Below the pieces are notes generated by a model. It searched no databases. It was not told the origin of the DNA and saw nothing but the letters and a program-made list of their open reading frames with translations. This document shows positions 23,066-35,320 of a stretch of DNA of 64,000 nt, one piece after another. This DNA comes from Paramarasmius palmivorus. Lineage: Eukaryota > Basidiomycota > Agaricomycetes > Agaricales > Marasmiaceae. The stretch lies in NCBI GenBank assembly GCA_037176845.1, contig JAYKXP010000084.1, positions 62,001 through 126,000 of the forward strand. Reading direction: 5' to 3'. Numbering within the stretch: the stretch's first letter is position 1; the number at the start of each line of letters is the position of its first letter. A program made the translations under genes and the position numbers.

Positions 23066-26000
23066 CTAAAGCTCCATTTTCATTCGATGGAACAGCTCGG
23101 CCATCTTCCTCAAGTCTTCTATACTCCCCGGTTTTTGTTTCTTCCCTTCGACATCAAACATCTCTAGAGGTAGGTACTCAAATGGCTTGGGTGGTTCTGG
23201 AATGCATGTAAAACCTTGATCGACGCCATTATCATCGTACGGGTATGCCTTCCCGAGCTCCTTCGGCATGTTTAGTAGAATGGCATTGGAAGATTCCATC
23301 GCGACGTCGTAGTCGAAGTAGTTGAGTGGTGTCAAGACAAAACTAGCTGTCCGTCAGAGTAAGGTCAACGATCGAAGGTTCCAACCCACCTAGAGGTTGC
23401 AACGTTCGTCTTGGTATTGGGTGAATCCTCTGCCTGAGGCTGAATGAAAGGGCCCCATTAGTCAAAGAACGTCTGAGGCTTCAAAATACACGCACTAGAT
23501 GATGCGTACCGACGTTGACCCACACAACCAAATCCTTCTGGGTCATATTCTCTCCGTCAAAGAACTTGTGGAAGTTCACGACAGGATTGCCTGGAAGGTT
23601 CATGTTCCACATTGAACTAGATGAGGGTTCGTTTTCCTTGCGCTTTGATACTGCCAAATTATAGCGAGCCCAGTTGGCGTTTTCAAGGAGGCGCTTGGAG
23701 CCAATGACGGTCTAGTGGAAGGGTACGAAGAACAGACAAGCATGATTAGTGAAGGCACTTACGTTGTGGATGGGATTGTATCCAGGGTGGATAGCATATC
23801 CTCGAGGATAACCCCAAGCATTCCTTTGTGCCTGGTTGACGATGGCATAGACCCCTTGGAAATTGGGTGGATATTTCAACAGTGCTTCATCTTCGCTCTC
23901 GATGATGCGTCGGTCGATCCTCTGTTGGATGGTCGTAGATCCCCAATCATCATCGAACCAAGGGTGTTCCACCTCTTCCTGACGAGTAGTGGTTTCGAGC
24001 AAGCTGTTTTCAAGCCCAAGAATGTCGAAGTCAACTCTGAATAAGAGGTTCGTTAAAATGCTGCTGAGGGTGAACGTGAACATACTTGAAGTTGATGACG
24101 TGATCATGTAAGTTGCCCACTGTAGAAGTAAAACGTCGGTTCCATAATATAGTACGAGAAATGAGCAGCACTCACTTGTTGTCTCACGAATCCTTCCACC
24201 ATAGGGATCTTGGCTTGGCTCCCAATATCCACCTTGAACGTACCCGGAAGCAGAAACGCGGACTTTTATAGTGCCGTCAAGTTGGAAGGTATAATCAAAC
24301 TGTTCAACATCATTCAGCCTTCGATCCTAGGATTCGAGAAAGCTCGTACAACTGTAATAAATTGTATCAGTATGCGAAATGTAGGATGTTTTGATCAATA
24401 CTCACTGTAGTCATAACTTGATGGCCCAAGCGACATTAGCAGAAGTACTACGCACAAAAAAGAATCAACTCACTTCCCAACGGCAGCAATACTTCTCACA
24501 ACTAACACATATCCTTTGACGGCGCCAAACTCTCCATCCACGTACCCCGTATGTCTAGTGATTGGCTTTCCTGTATCTTGTTCGAACACACATATGGCCT
24601 TCTCCACAGTAATACTGCCCAGAGGTGTCCGGGTGGTAGCTGGAAGATATACCGCTTCGTGAGGGCAGTCATATCCAGGAAGCATATCTCTAACAGCGGA
24701 ACCCATTCCGAAATACCGGTCTTGCCAAGCAGTAGTAGATTGCATAGGATCGTTTCCGCCTGTGGTCAAATTAATACAGAGTTCGGACGAGGAATCAGGA
24801 CGCACCATAATGTGCAAGAGCTTCTTGAGGAGCTAGCTTTATTTCCAGCGTCAGTTCGGAGCTCAGATGATAACTTGTAGCCACAAACCTGATATATTAT
24901 TCTACTGCCCTTGAATCGTATATCCCACAGGCTCAAGCCCATGTCTCTGTCAAAACCCAGGTACATTCCCCAGCCCATCCAACTGACATACTGCTTTGCT
25001 CTATCCACTCTAAATCTCAGTCCTGCAAACGACACAGACCTCGGCCCAGGTAAGTGATCCAAGTCGCGTGGAGAACCAACACGCTTCCGTGTACTCCACG
25101 ACACGTCCCCATCGACTCGACGACGCTCGAGAGTGCCATTGCGATAGGCTTCCAAGAAAGACTCCAATGAGGTGAAGAGCTGTTTCCCGTATACGATTTT
25201 CAACACTTTCCATTGCGAAGGATCCGTACCGCTGACTTCAAAGTAATTCCAAAAGCTGAGAGGATGCAACCAAGCGCCGGCGACGTCCTTTCTCCATGAT
25301 ATCCAGATCCGACGGAAAGAACCGTCGAAGCTGAATGGGCCGCTTCCGCTAGCTGCGAGAGTGCCTTGATCACCGTGGAGGGTGGCATTGAACAGATCCT
25401 AGACGCGTGTTAGTCGGTATCAAGCCCAGTACTCACTTGAATTACGCACCTCTATAGCAGCGCGGAATTCAGGGGTATAACTGTTCCAAACAGCCAACAA
25501 TTCTGAAATGGATATGAATCCCCGTGCATTGAATGGGATGTCCCGGTGGTAGATGTCGGTAAGTTCTTTCATCGTGGTGCTGGAGTCAACGGGTAAGGGG
25601 CCAACGAGGTAATCCTTGATAGTCGGTTCTAAAGCGGACCCATGATGAATTGTAACGCGAGCATATCGCTCTGGAGGATTAAATGAAGCCGGTGAGTCGA
25701 GGTGAGCAAGAGCGTCTGCCTTGGGCGGATAATATGTCTCGATGAGGAAGATGGTGTTGTCAGATAAGGCAGAGGTGGAAGCTCGAGTCAGGTTAAGGTT
25801 GCGGTGAGGAGCTTCCAGCCACGCCTGGATTTCACTGGTTTCGGATACGGTGAGTGATGCCCAAAGATTATGCGGTGATGGAGGTGCGGCTCGTGGTGGT
25901 AGTGGTAAGGAGCATTGCTTGAGAGACTCGGCTTGGCTCAGCAGCGAGGAATTCCCGTCGTAGTCCAATGGGTAGAATGACAGGAGGACGAGTAAGACGA

Positions 26001-26100
26001 CGAGAGCAAACACAACGCGTCTGAAACGCCGCCGCTTCTGGCTGCGTTCTTGGGGTTCGTTTGGGTCCTTCAGCAGCCGGTACTCAGCATTCGACGACAT
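23066..26100 (-). CDS. Copper amine oxidase, membrane-anchored
   Basis: A copper/topaquinone amine oxidase, which oxidises primary amines to aldehydes with release of H2O2 and ammonia. From ATG 26100 the protein has a basic cytoplasmic tail (QKRRRFRR), one membrane segment near residues 29-43 and an extracellular N2/N3-like part. The catalytic domain shows SWMGWGMYLGFDRDMGLSLW, AWQDRYFGMGSAVRDMLPGY and the cofactor motif NYDY, whose Tyr becomes TPQ, split by an intron near 24416-24476. The copper ligands are in LHDHVINFK (His-x-His) and VGTHHLPQAEDSP. It ends EDLRKMAELFHRMKMEL at 23066. About ten short introns interrupt it. The splice junction just after NYDY does not resolve cleanly, possibly another small indel near 24320-24370. 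It is divergent from the SAP18 gene. Confidence 0.9.
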
Positions 26101-26502
26101 ATCTTTGGTCCTGGATTCGCAGCTTCCGCCATCAGCCTTATATAAGTAGCCCTGGAATTGAATTTCTAAAATGACTAGGCTGATAAGGTCACGACATATG
26201 TAGACCGAAGTGACGATAAGACGGGGTCAGGAATCAGACTCATTGTCCTCTTTTGCACGATGTCCTAGCAAAAATTGGGTCACATACTTAGAAATAAGGA
26301 CGTGCTGGCACACCTTTTATTCAAGCGTAACTTTTCCCGAGGAACGAAATCCAACCGACGTAGAGAATCAGAAGAAAGTTAAAAGTACTATTGTGGTCGT
26401 GAGTCATTTTTATACATGGGCAGGCAAATCCAATAACACTCACACGGTCGAGCGGCAGGCATTTCCGTGACTGTGTCACGCATAACCGTCACACTGCTGA
26501 AC
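26101..26502. other. Divergent promoter region
   Basis: Shared 5' region of the copper amine oxidase (minus) and SAP18 (plus) genes. A possible TATA for the oxidase is TTATATAA, read on the minus strand near 26137-26145. The open frames inside are not conserved. Confidence 0.5.
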
Positions 26503-27470
26503 ATGGACGTCGACACGACTCCTGCGGGGCAACCTATTGTAGCACGAGAAAAGGTCAGTTACACTCTGGATTATGCTCTATGGTACTTACTGACTACTCT
26601 CCGTACAGACAGCACCATTTCTTATCAGGACCTTCGTCAAAATCGGTGGTTTTCATCGACTTTCGCTTTTTGAGGACGGGACTTTACCTACGACTGACGA
26701 ACAACAATTATTCACCTGGTGAGCTTGGGATATTGCTTTTTGGCTCTATATGCTTACTAGGAGTTTGCAGGAAAGATGCCACGCTACGTGAAGTCTTGAC
26801 AACTCTACGGAATACAGCACCTCATGTCCCTGAATACCGACACCCTCTCGCCCGTTTTTCGTTCAAGACAGTCTATGCAGATTCCACAAACAAGGGTCGT
26901 TTCGCATCAAAAGAGCTCGGCATAGTCTACTCAAGAGATATCCTGGGTGAACCAGGTTCACTCACGTCGACAGCACCACGACTATTGGAAGATTACGACA
27001 ATGAAAATCGCGAGCCAACGGAACGCGAAAAAGAGGAGAGGACATTGGACGAGTTACGCTTTGTTCCAGGAGACTACTTGCTTGTGGCAGTCTTGCTGCC
27101 AAAAAACGTAACACTACCTACCGAGGTACCATTGAAGGGAGCCGCGAATGGATGGAAGTCGGGTGGTGCACGCGAACCTCGAGGAGATGGCGGTTGGGGC
27201 GGCGCTGTAGCAGGACCTGGACCTGGTCATGGACGAGGTGGTGGTCATTGGAGAGGAGACTCGAGCGGAGCACCGCGTGGAGGCAGAGGCCGAGGAGACA
27301 GAGATAGGGATGCGGACAGGTCGGACAGACGTGTACCACCGCCGCGCAGAGGTTCGCCTCAACGAGGTGATGGCGGCTGGGGAGGACGCGGTGGCGGTAG
27401 AAGTGGCAGACGTACATCACGTTCCCGATCTCGATCACGGTCACCTCCTCGAAAACGTAGGTATGACTAG
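26503..27470 (+). CDS. SAP18-like Sin3-associated protein with RGG/RS tail
   Basis: Homologue of SAP18, a ubiquitin-fold subunit of the Sin3 histone deacetylase and of the ASAP/PSAP splicing complexes. Three exons: ATG 26503 begins MDVDTTPAGQPIVAREK; exon 2 gives TAPFLIRTFVKIGGFHRLSL and TDEQQLFTW; exon 3 gives KDATLREVLTTLRN, HPLARFSFKTVYAD and FVPGDYLLVAVLLP. The motif order and spacing are those of SAP18. The tail, about 100 residues, is Gly/Arg-rich and ends in alternating Arg-Ser (RSRSRSRSPPRKRRYD), as in RNA-binding and splicing factors. Many SAP18 proteins lack it, and it suggests the splicing role. The Gly/Arg-rich end opens long frames on the other strand that are artefacts. Confidence 0.85.
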
Positions 27471-27611
27471 GTGTGCTAATGTATGGTTGTGTATTTTCCT
27501 TGAATCGATTGCCCTTGGACAATTATTACTGTACATCGCAGTACTCAATCATCGATGAACTGCGGTCGTAAAGCGTAACGAAGGATACTACTGCGCAGAA
27601 AATAAAAGACA

Positions 27612-29857
27612 TCATGCAACTCGTGCGACTTCATCGATATGCCTAGCCTCTCCGTGTTTCTCAGCAATAGAACCCTGTCCATCCTGGTCAATCTCTTCCA
27701 CGACACGCCTTTGCTGTTCTTGACGCTTGTCATCCTCGTATACTATAAAGAAAGAACGATCAGATGACAATATTTCTCCGAAGCTATGGCAAGGTACTCA
27801 CAGAATGCAAGTTCTTCCAGGGTCCTGTTTGCCGTCTCGGGGAATAGGAAGTACACGAAAATAACTTCAAAGACCAGGAAGACGACATAACTAGGGGACT
27901 AAAGTAAGCATTTGAAGGAAGAGGTGCTTTCGCTCTTACCTGAGGTAATACTTCCATCCTGCATTTGCGATACCGATAGGGTTAACAAACTGGTTAAAGA
28001 AACTATAGCATATATGTTAAAACTCGAAGAGATACATAGCTTATCCAACTTACCCGGCCATTCGAGAAAACCACTGGAACACAGTGATACCCTTGGCTCG
28101 GACGTGGTACGGGAATAGCTCGACCAAGAAAGCTAAAGGACATTAGAACGAATACGCACCCCTAGAGTGAACACCTACTGTATGTAAGCGCGTTATATGC
28201 GATATTGTAGCAAGGGCTGTAGATGAAGATGAACCTGTACAAGCGTCAAATTGGTACATTTGCAAAATGTGCACGAAAAGCGATCCATACGCGAGTACAG
28301 CCTTGGAAGAGGCCGAATCACCATCGATATTGTATCTTGCACTAGCAATAGTCCAGCCAGTGAAAACGAGGAGCAGAGATATCGTGCAGCACTGACAACA
28401 TATATGAATATAGAGGAACCGGAAACATGTTCAGCTGGCGATACTTACTAAATAAATAACCCTTCGAGGGAACCGAGAGGCAGTCAAGGCGAAGAACGTC
28501 GCATTAACGAAACCCCAAAGAGTAGTCGCAAGATTGACAATGCTTTGCGTGTGCTTATCCGTGATACCAACATTATCCAGAATACGAGCTAGGAAGTACC
28601 TATTAAGTCGTCAGCGCGAGATCTCCTCTAAAAAATAGGTACTCACGAAGTTAGTCCATTTCCACTCCACTGCGTGAACAACCCCAAAGCAGATCCAACC
28701 AACAATCGTTTTCTCATTCCGCTGGTGGCCAAGAGCTCTTTCCAACTCTTTTTAGCCGTCTCCTGCTCTAGCTGGAGTGTCTTCTCGATCTGGACGTACT
28801 CAGCCTTTACGAACTCAGAATCCATGTTTCCTTCAGCGTGGTACTTGGCGAGAATTGCAAATGCCTCTTCCCCGCGGCCTTTGGAGATGAGGAAACGAGG
28901 GGATTCGGGGAGGATAAAAATAAAAGTGATTTGCAGCAAACTTGGAAACACTTGTAAGATGGACGGAATACGCCATCCCCAGTTTGTCGGCATACTGAAG
29001 GTACCGAGGGTTATTCCAGCGGCAATGATGGAGCCTATTATACAATAAGAACTCGAAATTCATCGACATATGCAAGTGATGTGAGCGTACCAACGAAGTA
29101 GCATGAATTGAACAATGACCCTAAAATCGCACGTTCCTTGGGATGCGAAAGCTCTGTATTCACAATTGTTATTCCCTTGTCTGAACTTCGAACGAATATT
29201 CACACACCTCCAATCAAGGAAGAGGCAGCTACAATGGCGAACGGGATACCGCAGCCCAGTAAAAGACGACCACATACGAACATAGCAACTAGAAAGGCCT
29301 TTAGTGTTCCAGAAAATCAGGATCATCGGAATTGAGACTCACAGTTTTGAGCCGCAGCTTGAATAGCAGCACCCATCATCATAATGATACTACCGAGAAT
29401 GATAGCCCATCGACGTCCAAGATGGTCAGAAACCCATGGAACAGCCGGCAAAACAATGATAGCACCGAGAGAATAAATTGCAGACATTAACCCAAGCAGC
29501 GCTGATCGGGGAGAATGGAAAACTGTTGCATGTTAGATGAGCCCAATGGTTCACCATGATGAATCTTTGACGCACAAGTATCGAATGACCTCACGGTTTG
29601 CAACCCATTCATCATTGAGGAGTCGAAACTGACATCAAAAATCAGTACAATTCGAGGAGACCATTGTATTCCACGACGCACCCACTAGTCATCTCCACAC
29701 CAATACATGTAGGAATGAGGATGAAGTACAAGTTCCTCAAGTTCCGTTTCTTGTACCATGGCGTCGTATCCTGTGCTGCAAGCTGGGAAACCAAAGCGTC
29801 GGCTTCATGAGTGACGTTGACTGTCTCGCTCGTTGGATCCTTTGATTCGACCGACAT
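27612..29857 (-). CDS. MFS sugar transporter
   Basis: A major-facilitator sugar porter of the fungal hexose/lactose permease type (12 membrane helices, plasma membrane). From ATG 29857 a soluble N-terminus leads to WYKKRNLRNLYFILIPTCIG, then FDSSMMNGLQTV, the sequence typical of helix 1 in this family. Later exons give GIPFAIVAASS-like helices, GWRIPSILQVFPSLLQITFI followed by PESPRFLISKGRGEEA (the PESPR motif between the two halves), and SWKELLATSGMRKRLLVGSA. The C-terminal cytoplasmic tail is EEIDQDGQGSIAEKHGEARH, ending at 27612. It has eight or more short introns. The substrate is not determinable; nearby genes are unrelated. Confidence 0.85.
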
Positions 29858-31948
29858 CGCTAAGGTTCAGATGGAGCTCGAGGTGTGGAGAGTGGTCAAA
29901 CTCTACGGAAGGTTATTCGGTCAGGTCCCAGAACTTAAGAAGCCCGGAAAAACATCCCACGCCGTGGACGCATCTTCTCAAATGGGGCTCGAGAACGCAC
30001 TTTCGTATGTTGAACCACAGATTACCCGGCCAATAGAATCCCGCTGTACCCCGCAAGGTGATTGAACGGCGGCAGACAGTTGAATAGAAATGGAGACGCA
30101 TGATGAAGGCATCTCCTGATGACAGGTGGGAGAAGGTTGCGGCATGGTGATTCCGGAATCCGTACCTAAATAATTCACCGATGTTCACCCGATAGTATAC
30201 GACCAGCGACAGCTGGACGAGATGCTCCCGTTTGGTTCTTGGACACCCAGCATCACTGAACTGGTGTATAACCTTGTACCACCATTCGAGGTGGTCCCGA
30301 AGGGATCGACTCTGGAGAGATGTCTTGTGGAGTAACATGTGAGACGTGAACGTATGATACCTTCAACGCCATCGGGAGCCTTGCCGAATCTAGTCGCGGA
30401 AGTTGAAACTTGAAACTGACTTTAGGCAACTATCAACCGCGCTCAAGTTCAAAGTCTTACTACACGCACCACATCATACCGAGAAACTTCCGCGATGAGA
30501 AAATCGAGACAGTTTAAGTGTCAGGTACGCCATGGAGAATCGAATTCGTTTACAATATATCCATCGCCATCGAAGATCCTGCACACTCGGAGTATGGCCT
30601 CGACAATGACGCGTGCTGTCGAGGTTGTGCTTCTCGACATTTTTCTGCAAAGAAAGGCGTATAAAGACAACTGTGGTGTGAAATGCAGATGCCCTGACCG
30701 AAAGGTTCTAACTGCATAATCGATGTTGTGGCACGCCTTGAGAGCAGTCTGGCTTCTCGGAGGCTTCCCGCATTTCACAGATCTCCGGTTTAGACACGTT
30801 TAGTCCTACTTCATCCGCTATTCTGTGTGATGGTTCAGTTGTGATCTTGACTTGTACATATAGAGATATTCGTACTAGCATGCGCGCATCGCGGTCCCTT
30901 TCTAGGAAAACTTTTGAAAACATTGCAGTCGCTTCTCAGCACTCGGCAGCTAGCTTGATATCAGATCGAGTATCTCCTTGAAAGGTGTGGTCTCACTTGT
31001 ATCCAATACTCTACTGATTCCCTTGCAATTAGCCAATTCCACCGAGCCTTGACAAAAATCGCGGGGGACCCTGGTGGAAGGTTGGAAAGAAAGCAACGTG
31101 GGAATTTTGCCGGGGGTGCTTTAAGCGCCAAGACGGCGCTAACGGCGCTTGCAGTCCGCCAACGTCTTGACTTTCTCGACTGGTGCCAAGTCCCATCGAA
31201 CTTGAAATTGACTATAATGCAGTGCCTTGCGGTGCTCGGTCGTTTTTTCTCAACACAAACCTCTTTTGGCCTCAACGGGCACAAATGGTGAGTTCGAATA
31301 GCTTGATTCTGACAAACTGGTTGATTCTACAGGCAATGTTCTTAGGACGAGATAGCTTCAAACCTTCATGAAGGGTTCTACTGTTACCAGGGCTTCTACG
31401 GAGAGATGATGGCATAGTGACAGGATGGAGTCTTGCTGCATTTGATACCTCAGGGTGGACTTCAAACATTGCAGGCCTGTTCAAGGTACCAATAGTCTTT
31501 GACGAAGACAACAGTGCGTGTGTTATGCTTCCTTGGGACTTCTTTCCTATCCCGCTGACTCGAAGGACGCAAGAATATTAGATACCCTCGTTTTGGCATC
31601 TTGCATCCTAAATCTGACGACTACTTACTGACGCTCAAGCGCTCAACTTCGGATGCGCGCTTTCCGCGTACGAGCTTCAGAATTGCGGACATGTCGGACG
31701 GTTCGTAGATACGATAGGTCTCCACCTTCCCGGTTCTCTTACAACGACATTTAGTCATTTCAAGACTTCCTGCTCAAAGCAAACTGCCACATGACACATC
31801 GAGGCAAAAATCTTCGTCAGCGAGATCGGCGTATCCCCCGACAGCTATCTAAACAGGACGCTTATAAACAACCACACCTCGGGAGCTTCGACAATCAACA
31901 AATCTTCCTCTCTCAACCTCGACCCAGGTCTAAACTTCAACAATCGTC
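29858..31948. other. Long intergenic region with a coding-like relic
   Basis: About 2.1 kb with no complete gene. At about 31375-31581 (+) a frame without ATG reads like real protein (GIVTGWSLAAFDTSGWTSN, then FKVPIVFDEDNSACVMLPWD) and ends at TAG 31579. I do not recognise the family, and upstream pieces (31183-31371) are in other frames, so it may be the 3' end of a decayed gene. The right end is the promoter of the first GST gene. Confidence 0.4.
31863..31868 (+). promoter_or_regulatory. Putative TATA box of GST gene 1
   Basis: TATAAA 81-86 bp upstream of the ATG. The three other GST loci carry a TATAAA at similar distance. Confidence 0.5.
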
Positions 31949-32829
31949 ATGTCCGGCAAACTTACTCTATACACCGCACCTACCCCTAATGGTCACGCTA
32001 TTCCCATCTTCCTCGAAGAACTCGGTGTACCATACGAGACTGTCGCAATGTCCATCAAGGACAGCGATATCGGCAAGGTGCACAACCAAGTCAAGTCTCC
32101 TTGGTACCTGGAGATCAACCCCAACGGGCGTATTCCCGCTATAACCCATGATGGCTTCAACGTTTTCGAAACGAGTGCCATCCTGCTCTATCTCGCTGCC
32201 GAATTCGACAAGGAGAACAAGTTTGGCTATAATCCTTCTCAGAGCCCGAAGGAATACAGCGAGCTGCTTCAATGGATCTTCTTTGCGGTGCGTGCATTGG
32301 TTCTTACCTGAATGGAACGAATGACCGATAGTCACTCACTTAGCACGGCGGTATCGGTCCAATGCAAGGGCAAGCAGGTCATTTCTTGTGGGCACAAGAG
32401 AAGATGTACGCCAACCCTGGTCAATATTACAGAATTACATTAACTCACGGCGCATTTCTAGCCCCTACGCTCAGAACCGCTATGTCAACGAAACGAAGAG
32501 GCTTTTCGGTGTCCTAGAAACTCGCCTCTCAAAGTTTGACTACCTCGTTGGAAACAAGTACACTATTGCTGATATCAAGACCGTTACTTGGTGAGCAGTA
32601 CGCTTATTGGGCCTTCTGCGCAAGTCTTACTCAGGTGTTCTTTATAGGGTCAGAAAAGCAGGCGCCTTCGGTATTGACTTGGAGAAAGAGTTTCCCAAAG
32701 TGAAGGTACGTCGTCTTGCATACGGTACAAATCTTGGCGACGTGGCTGAGCTGCGCTTTCTAGGCTTGGATTGACAGAATCGAACCTCGTCCAGCTTTCC
32801 AGAAGGGACTACAGGTTCCCCAACAGTGA
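31949..32829 (+). CDS. Glutathione S-transferase, Ure2p/GTT type, copy 1
   Basis: Cytosolic glutathione transferase of the fungal Ure2p-like class, about 220 residues in five or six exons. The N-terminal thioredoxin-fold domain starts MSGKLTLYTAPTPNG and includes NPNGRIPAITHDGFNVFETS and AILLYLAAEFD, where ETSAILLYL is the glutathione-binding segment. The all-helical C-terminal domain has HGGIGPMQGQAGHF, SPYAQNRYVNETKRLFGVL and LVGNKYTIADIKTVTW, and ends AFQKGLQVPQQ. It differs from the next copy mainly in exon 1 third positions. These enzymes conjugate glutathione to electrophiles or reduce oxidised lignin fragments, which suits a wood or litter fungus. It is first in a head-to-tail array of four loci. 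Confidence 0.92.
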
Positions 32830-33675
32830 CTTGCTAGTGCCAAGTCATCATACTCAAAACTTTGAATTGTTGTAAACTTCATGACCAATTGTACTTGTAG
32901 CAGAAACGGACTACCATCGTACTTAGCTTTTGCAGTAAAACAACGTCTAGTTTCTTCAATAAGCGCGCGCAATGAATCTCGCACCATGTCCACCATCACC
33001 GTCGACTGATCTGCCCAGTGCTATCTACATATAGTCGCCATTACGACGAGCTATTTGGGTCTGAGCAATATTCTTAGCGTCTCAGTATCATAGCTTGTTC
33101 CTGATGGTGAGGTTTCTTTATGTGCCAGACGAATTTTGCCTCGGCTGATATCAACCTGTAGGCGTTCTGAAGCTGCGAGCTTTTAGAGATTCTGGAGGGG
33201 TATTACTTAGCCTGAGATTATGAAGTTCCGGTCTAGTGCGAGAGAAGGAGCTGGGAATTTGAAGGAGATGTCTAGTTCAATGGCAGGTGAGTTCAGGCGA
33301 CTTTTATTCATCATTTACATCCACTAAACTAACCCTTGCACATAGATGATTTTCAACGAGTCTTGTACACCTGCGAGAGAAAATCGATATTGTGCTGTTG
33401 CAAGACATTCTGGTCTTAAAGTGCCCGCACAGCTGTACAAGCTCTACGCTGAACGACGGTAATCTTACCGAGACTTCGTAGCATCAGTCATCCAAACTCA
33501 AAACATCTTACTCGCATCGGGTATATTACAAGCTTCCCGACGATCTATTCAAAATCCTCACACCAACCCTGCAAGCCATTCGATTTCGTACCCTAGGCCA
33601 TCTCTTTTTTTAGTCAGACTTTGGTCAGACTCTCAACTTTCGCTCAATAATCAATGAGATTGGTTGGGACAAATC
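32830..33675. other. Intergenic between GST copies 1 and 2
   Basis: About 850 bp with no recognisable gene. It holds the 3' flank of GST copy 1 and the distal upstream region of copy 2. Confidence 0.5.
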
Positions 33676-33746
33676 CACCGTATGTCATCACTTTTAGGAA
33701 TCTTGGTCAGCGTACGTTCCACTAATATTATCGAATAAGATATAAA
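33676..33746 (+). promoter_or_regulatory. GST copy 2 promoter block and TATA
   Basis: A block with tatgtcatcacttttaggaa followed by tcttggtcagcg lies upstream of a TATAAA at 33741-33746. The same order recurs before GST copy 3 (36241-36302) and, more diverged, before the deleted copy (35121-35184). The TGTCATCA core resembles a bZIP (AP-1/CRE-like) half site. Confidence 0.5.
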
Positions 33747-33808
33747 CCTCTCTCCTTTGCTCATAACCACAGCATCAGCTACTCCCCTTCTTCGCATCAA
33801 TTGTTGCA

Positions 33809-34691
33809 ATGGCCGACAAAGTTACTCTCTACACTGCGCCCACTCCCAATGGCCACCCCATCTCCATCTTCTTAGAGGAACTGGGTACTCCATACGACGT
33901 GGTTGCGATGTCCATCAAGGACAGTGATATTGGTCAAGTCCACAACCAGGTCAAATCCCCGTGGTTCCTCGAAATCAACCCCAACGGACGTATCCCCGCC
34001 ATAACTCACAACGGCTTCAATGTTTTCGAGACGAGCGCCATCCTCCTCTACCTCGCCGCCGAGTTCGACAAGGAGAACAAGTTTGGCTATAATCCTTCTC
34101 AGAGCCCGAAGGAATACAGCGAGCTGCTCCAGTGGCTTTTCTTTACGGTATGTACAGGGACTCTCGCGTGAATGGTCTGGTTGGCTGATGTGCGCTCGCT
34201 CTTTTTCATAGCATGGTGGCATTGGTCCTATGGAAGGTCAAGCAGCTCATTTCTTAAGGGCTTCTGAGAAGATGTAGGCCAAAATCTTGTTCTCGTCTGT
34301 GACCTTGGCTCATGATGTCTATGCAAGTCCTTATGCTCAGAATCGTTATGTCAATGAGACGAAGAGGCTTTTTGGCGTCCTTGAATCGCGCCTTTCGAAA
34401 TTTGATTACCTAGTAGGAAACAAGTATACCATTGCTGAAATCAAGACCGTTCCCTGGTGGGCAGAATCCTTGACTCTTTCCTTCGTGCCGTACTGAAGTG
34501 TCACTTTTCAGGGTCAGCAAAGCGGGCCTTTTGGGCATCGACTTGGAGAAGGAGTTCCCCAAGGTGAAGGTGGGTTGTTTTGCGCGATTTGTGATGCCGG
34601 GTGTCATGACTGACGCTCTTCTCAGGCTTGGATCCAGCGAGTCGAGTCCCGCTCGGCCTTCCAGAAAGGATCGCAAGTTCCACAGCAGTAA
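33809..34691 (+). CDS. Glutathione S-transferase, Ure2p/GTT type, copy 2
   Basis: Second gene of the array, with the same exon layout as copy 1. It starts MADKVTLYTAPTPNGHPISI, keeps NPNGRIPAITHNGFNVFETS and AILLYLAAEFD, and after the introns continues HGGIGPMEGQAAHF, NRYVNETKRLFGVLESRL, GNKYTIAEIKTVPW and AWIQRVESRSAFQKGSQVPQQ. The stretch coding for the FDKENKFGYNPSQSPKEY segment is almost identical at DNA level to copy 1, suggesting recent duplication or gene conversion. Upstream it has a TATAAA and a conserved block shared with copy 3. The frame is intact. Confidence 0.92.
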
Positions 34692-35120
34692 CTTACCGAT
34701 CCTGAATTATCGGTTTCAGCACGCTTAATCGCTATAAATCTCACTTGTAACTGTATCAGGCAAATGCAAATATTTTCGCGTTCTAGCTTGCCCTTTGGCG
34801 GTTCAGTCAACTGCGTCACCCCATGTGCCACGACTTAAGCCGTGCTAAGCGTACAACAGACTCCAATGGATCTCGTACTATGACACCAAGGCCAGAACTC
34901 GCTTCAGACTGTTTTACCCCCATAAGGTGCATCTATGACGAGCCATTCAGGTCCTTTCGCGGTACTTTCTGCACCTCAGCCTTGCAGTTAACTGATACTG
35001 ACGAGACCTCATGTATCGCACGATTCTTGATCTTCATAGTCATTCTGCAGGCGCGCTCAAGTTGCGAAATGTATGGTAATTGCTCTCTTTGGAAGATCTA
35101 GAAGGGTACATGCACCATAA
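34692..35120. other. Intergenic after GST copy 2
   Basis: About 430 bp. No gene recognised. Confidence 0.5.
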
Positions 35121-35320
35121 TCCCACCGTGTGTCATCATTTCTATGAATCTTTAATTAGCGCACCTTGTCGAACGAGATATAAATCTCTCTCCCCAAAGT
35201 GAAGGTATGTCACCTCACGAACCCTGTCAGCTTTACATGCGATTCGAACCCTTCCAGGCCTGGGTAGACAGGGTCGAAGCTTGTACAGCCTTCCAGAAAG
35301 GGTTGCAAGTTTCGCAATGA
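35121..35320 (+). pseudogene. GST array copy with internal deletion (promoter plus 3' exons only)
   Basis: A fourth GST locus reduced to its two ends. 35121-35190 matches the promoters of the intact copies (ccaccgtgtgtcatcattt, then gagatataaatctctctcc). It runs directly into ccccaaagtgaag, which codes for the PKVK just before the last intron of the intact genes. The last intron and last exon follow (AWVDRVEACTAFQKGLQVSQ, stop at 35318). All exons between are gone. The junction tcccc is common to the promoter and to the FPKVK codons, so deletion through microhomology is likely. No start codon or active domain remains. Confidence 0.8.

Noticed and set aside
27114..27522. Minus-strand frames over the SAP18 tail
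   Set aside because: Shadows of the Gly/Arg-rich tail; composition explains the open frames.
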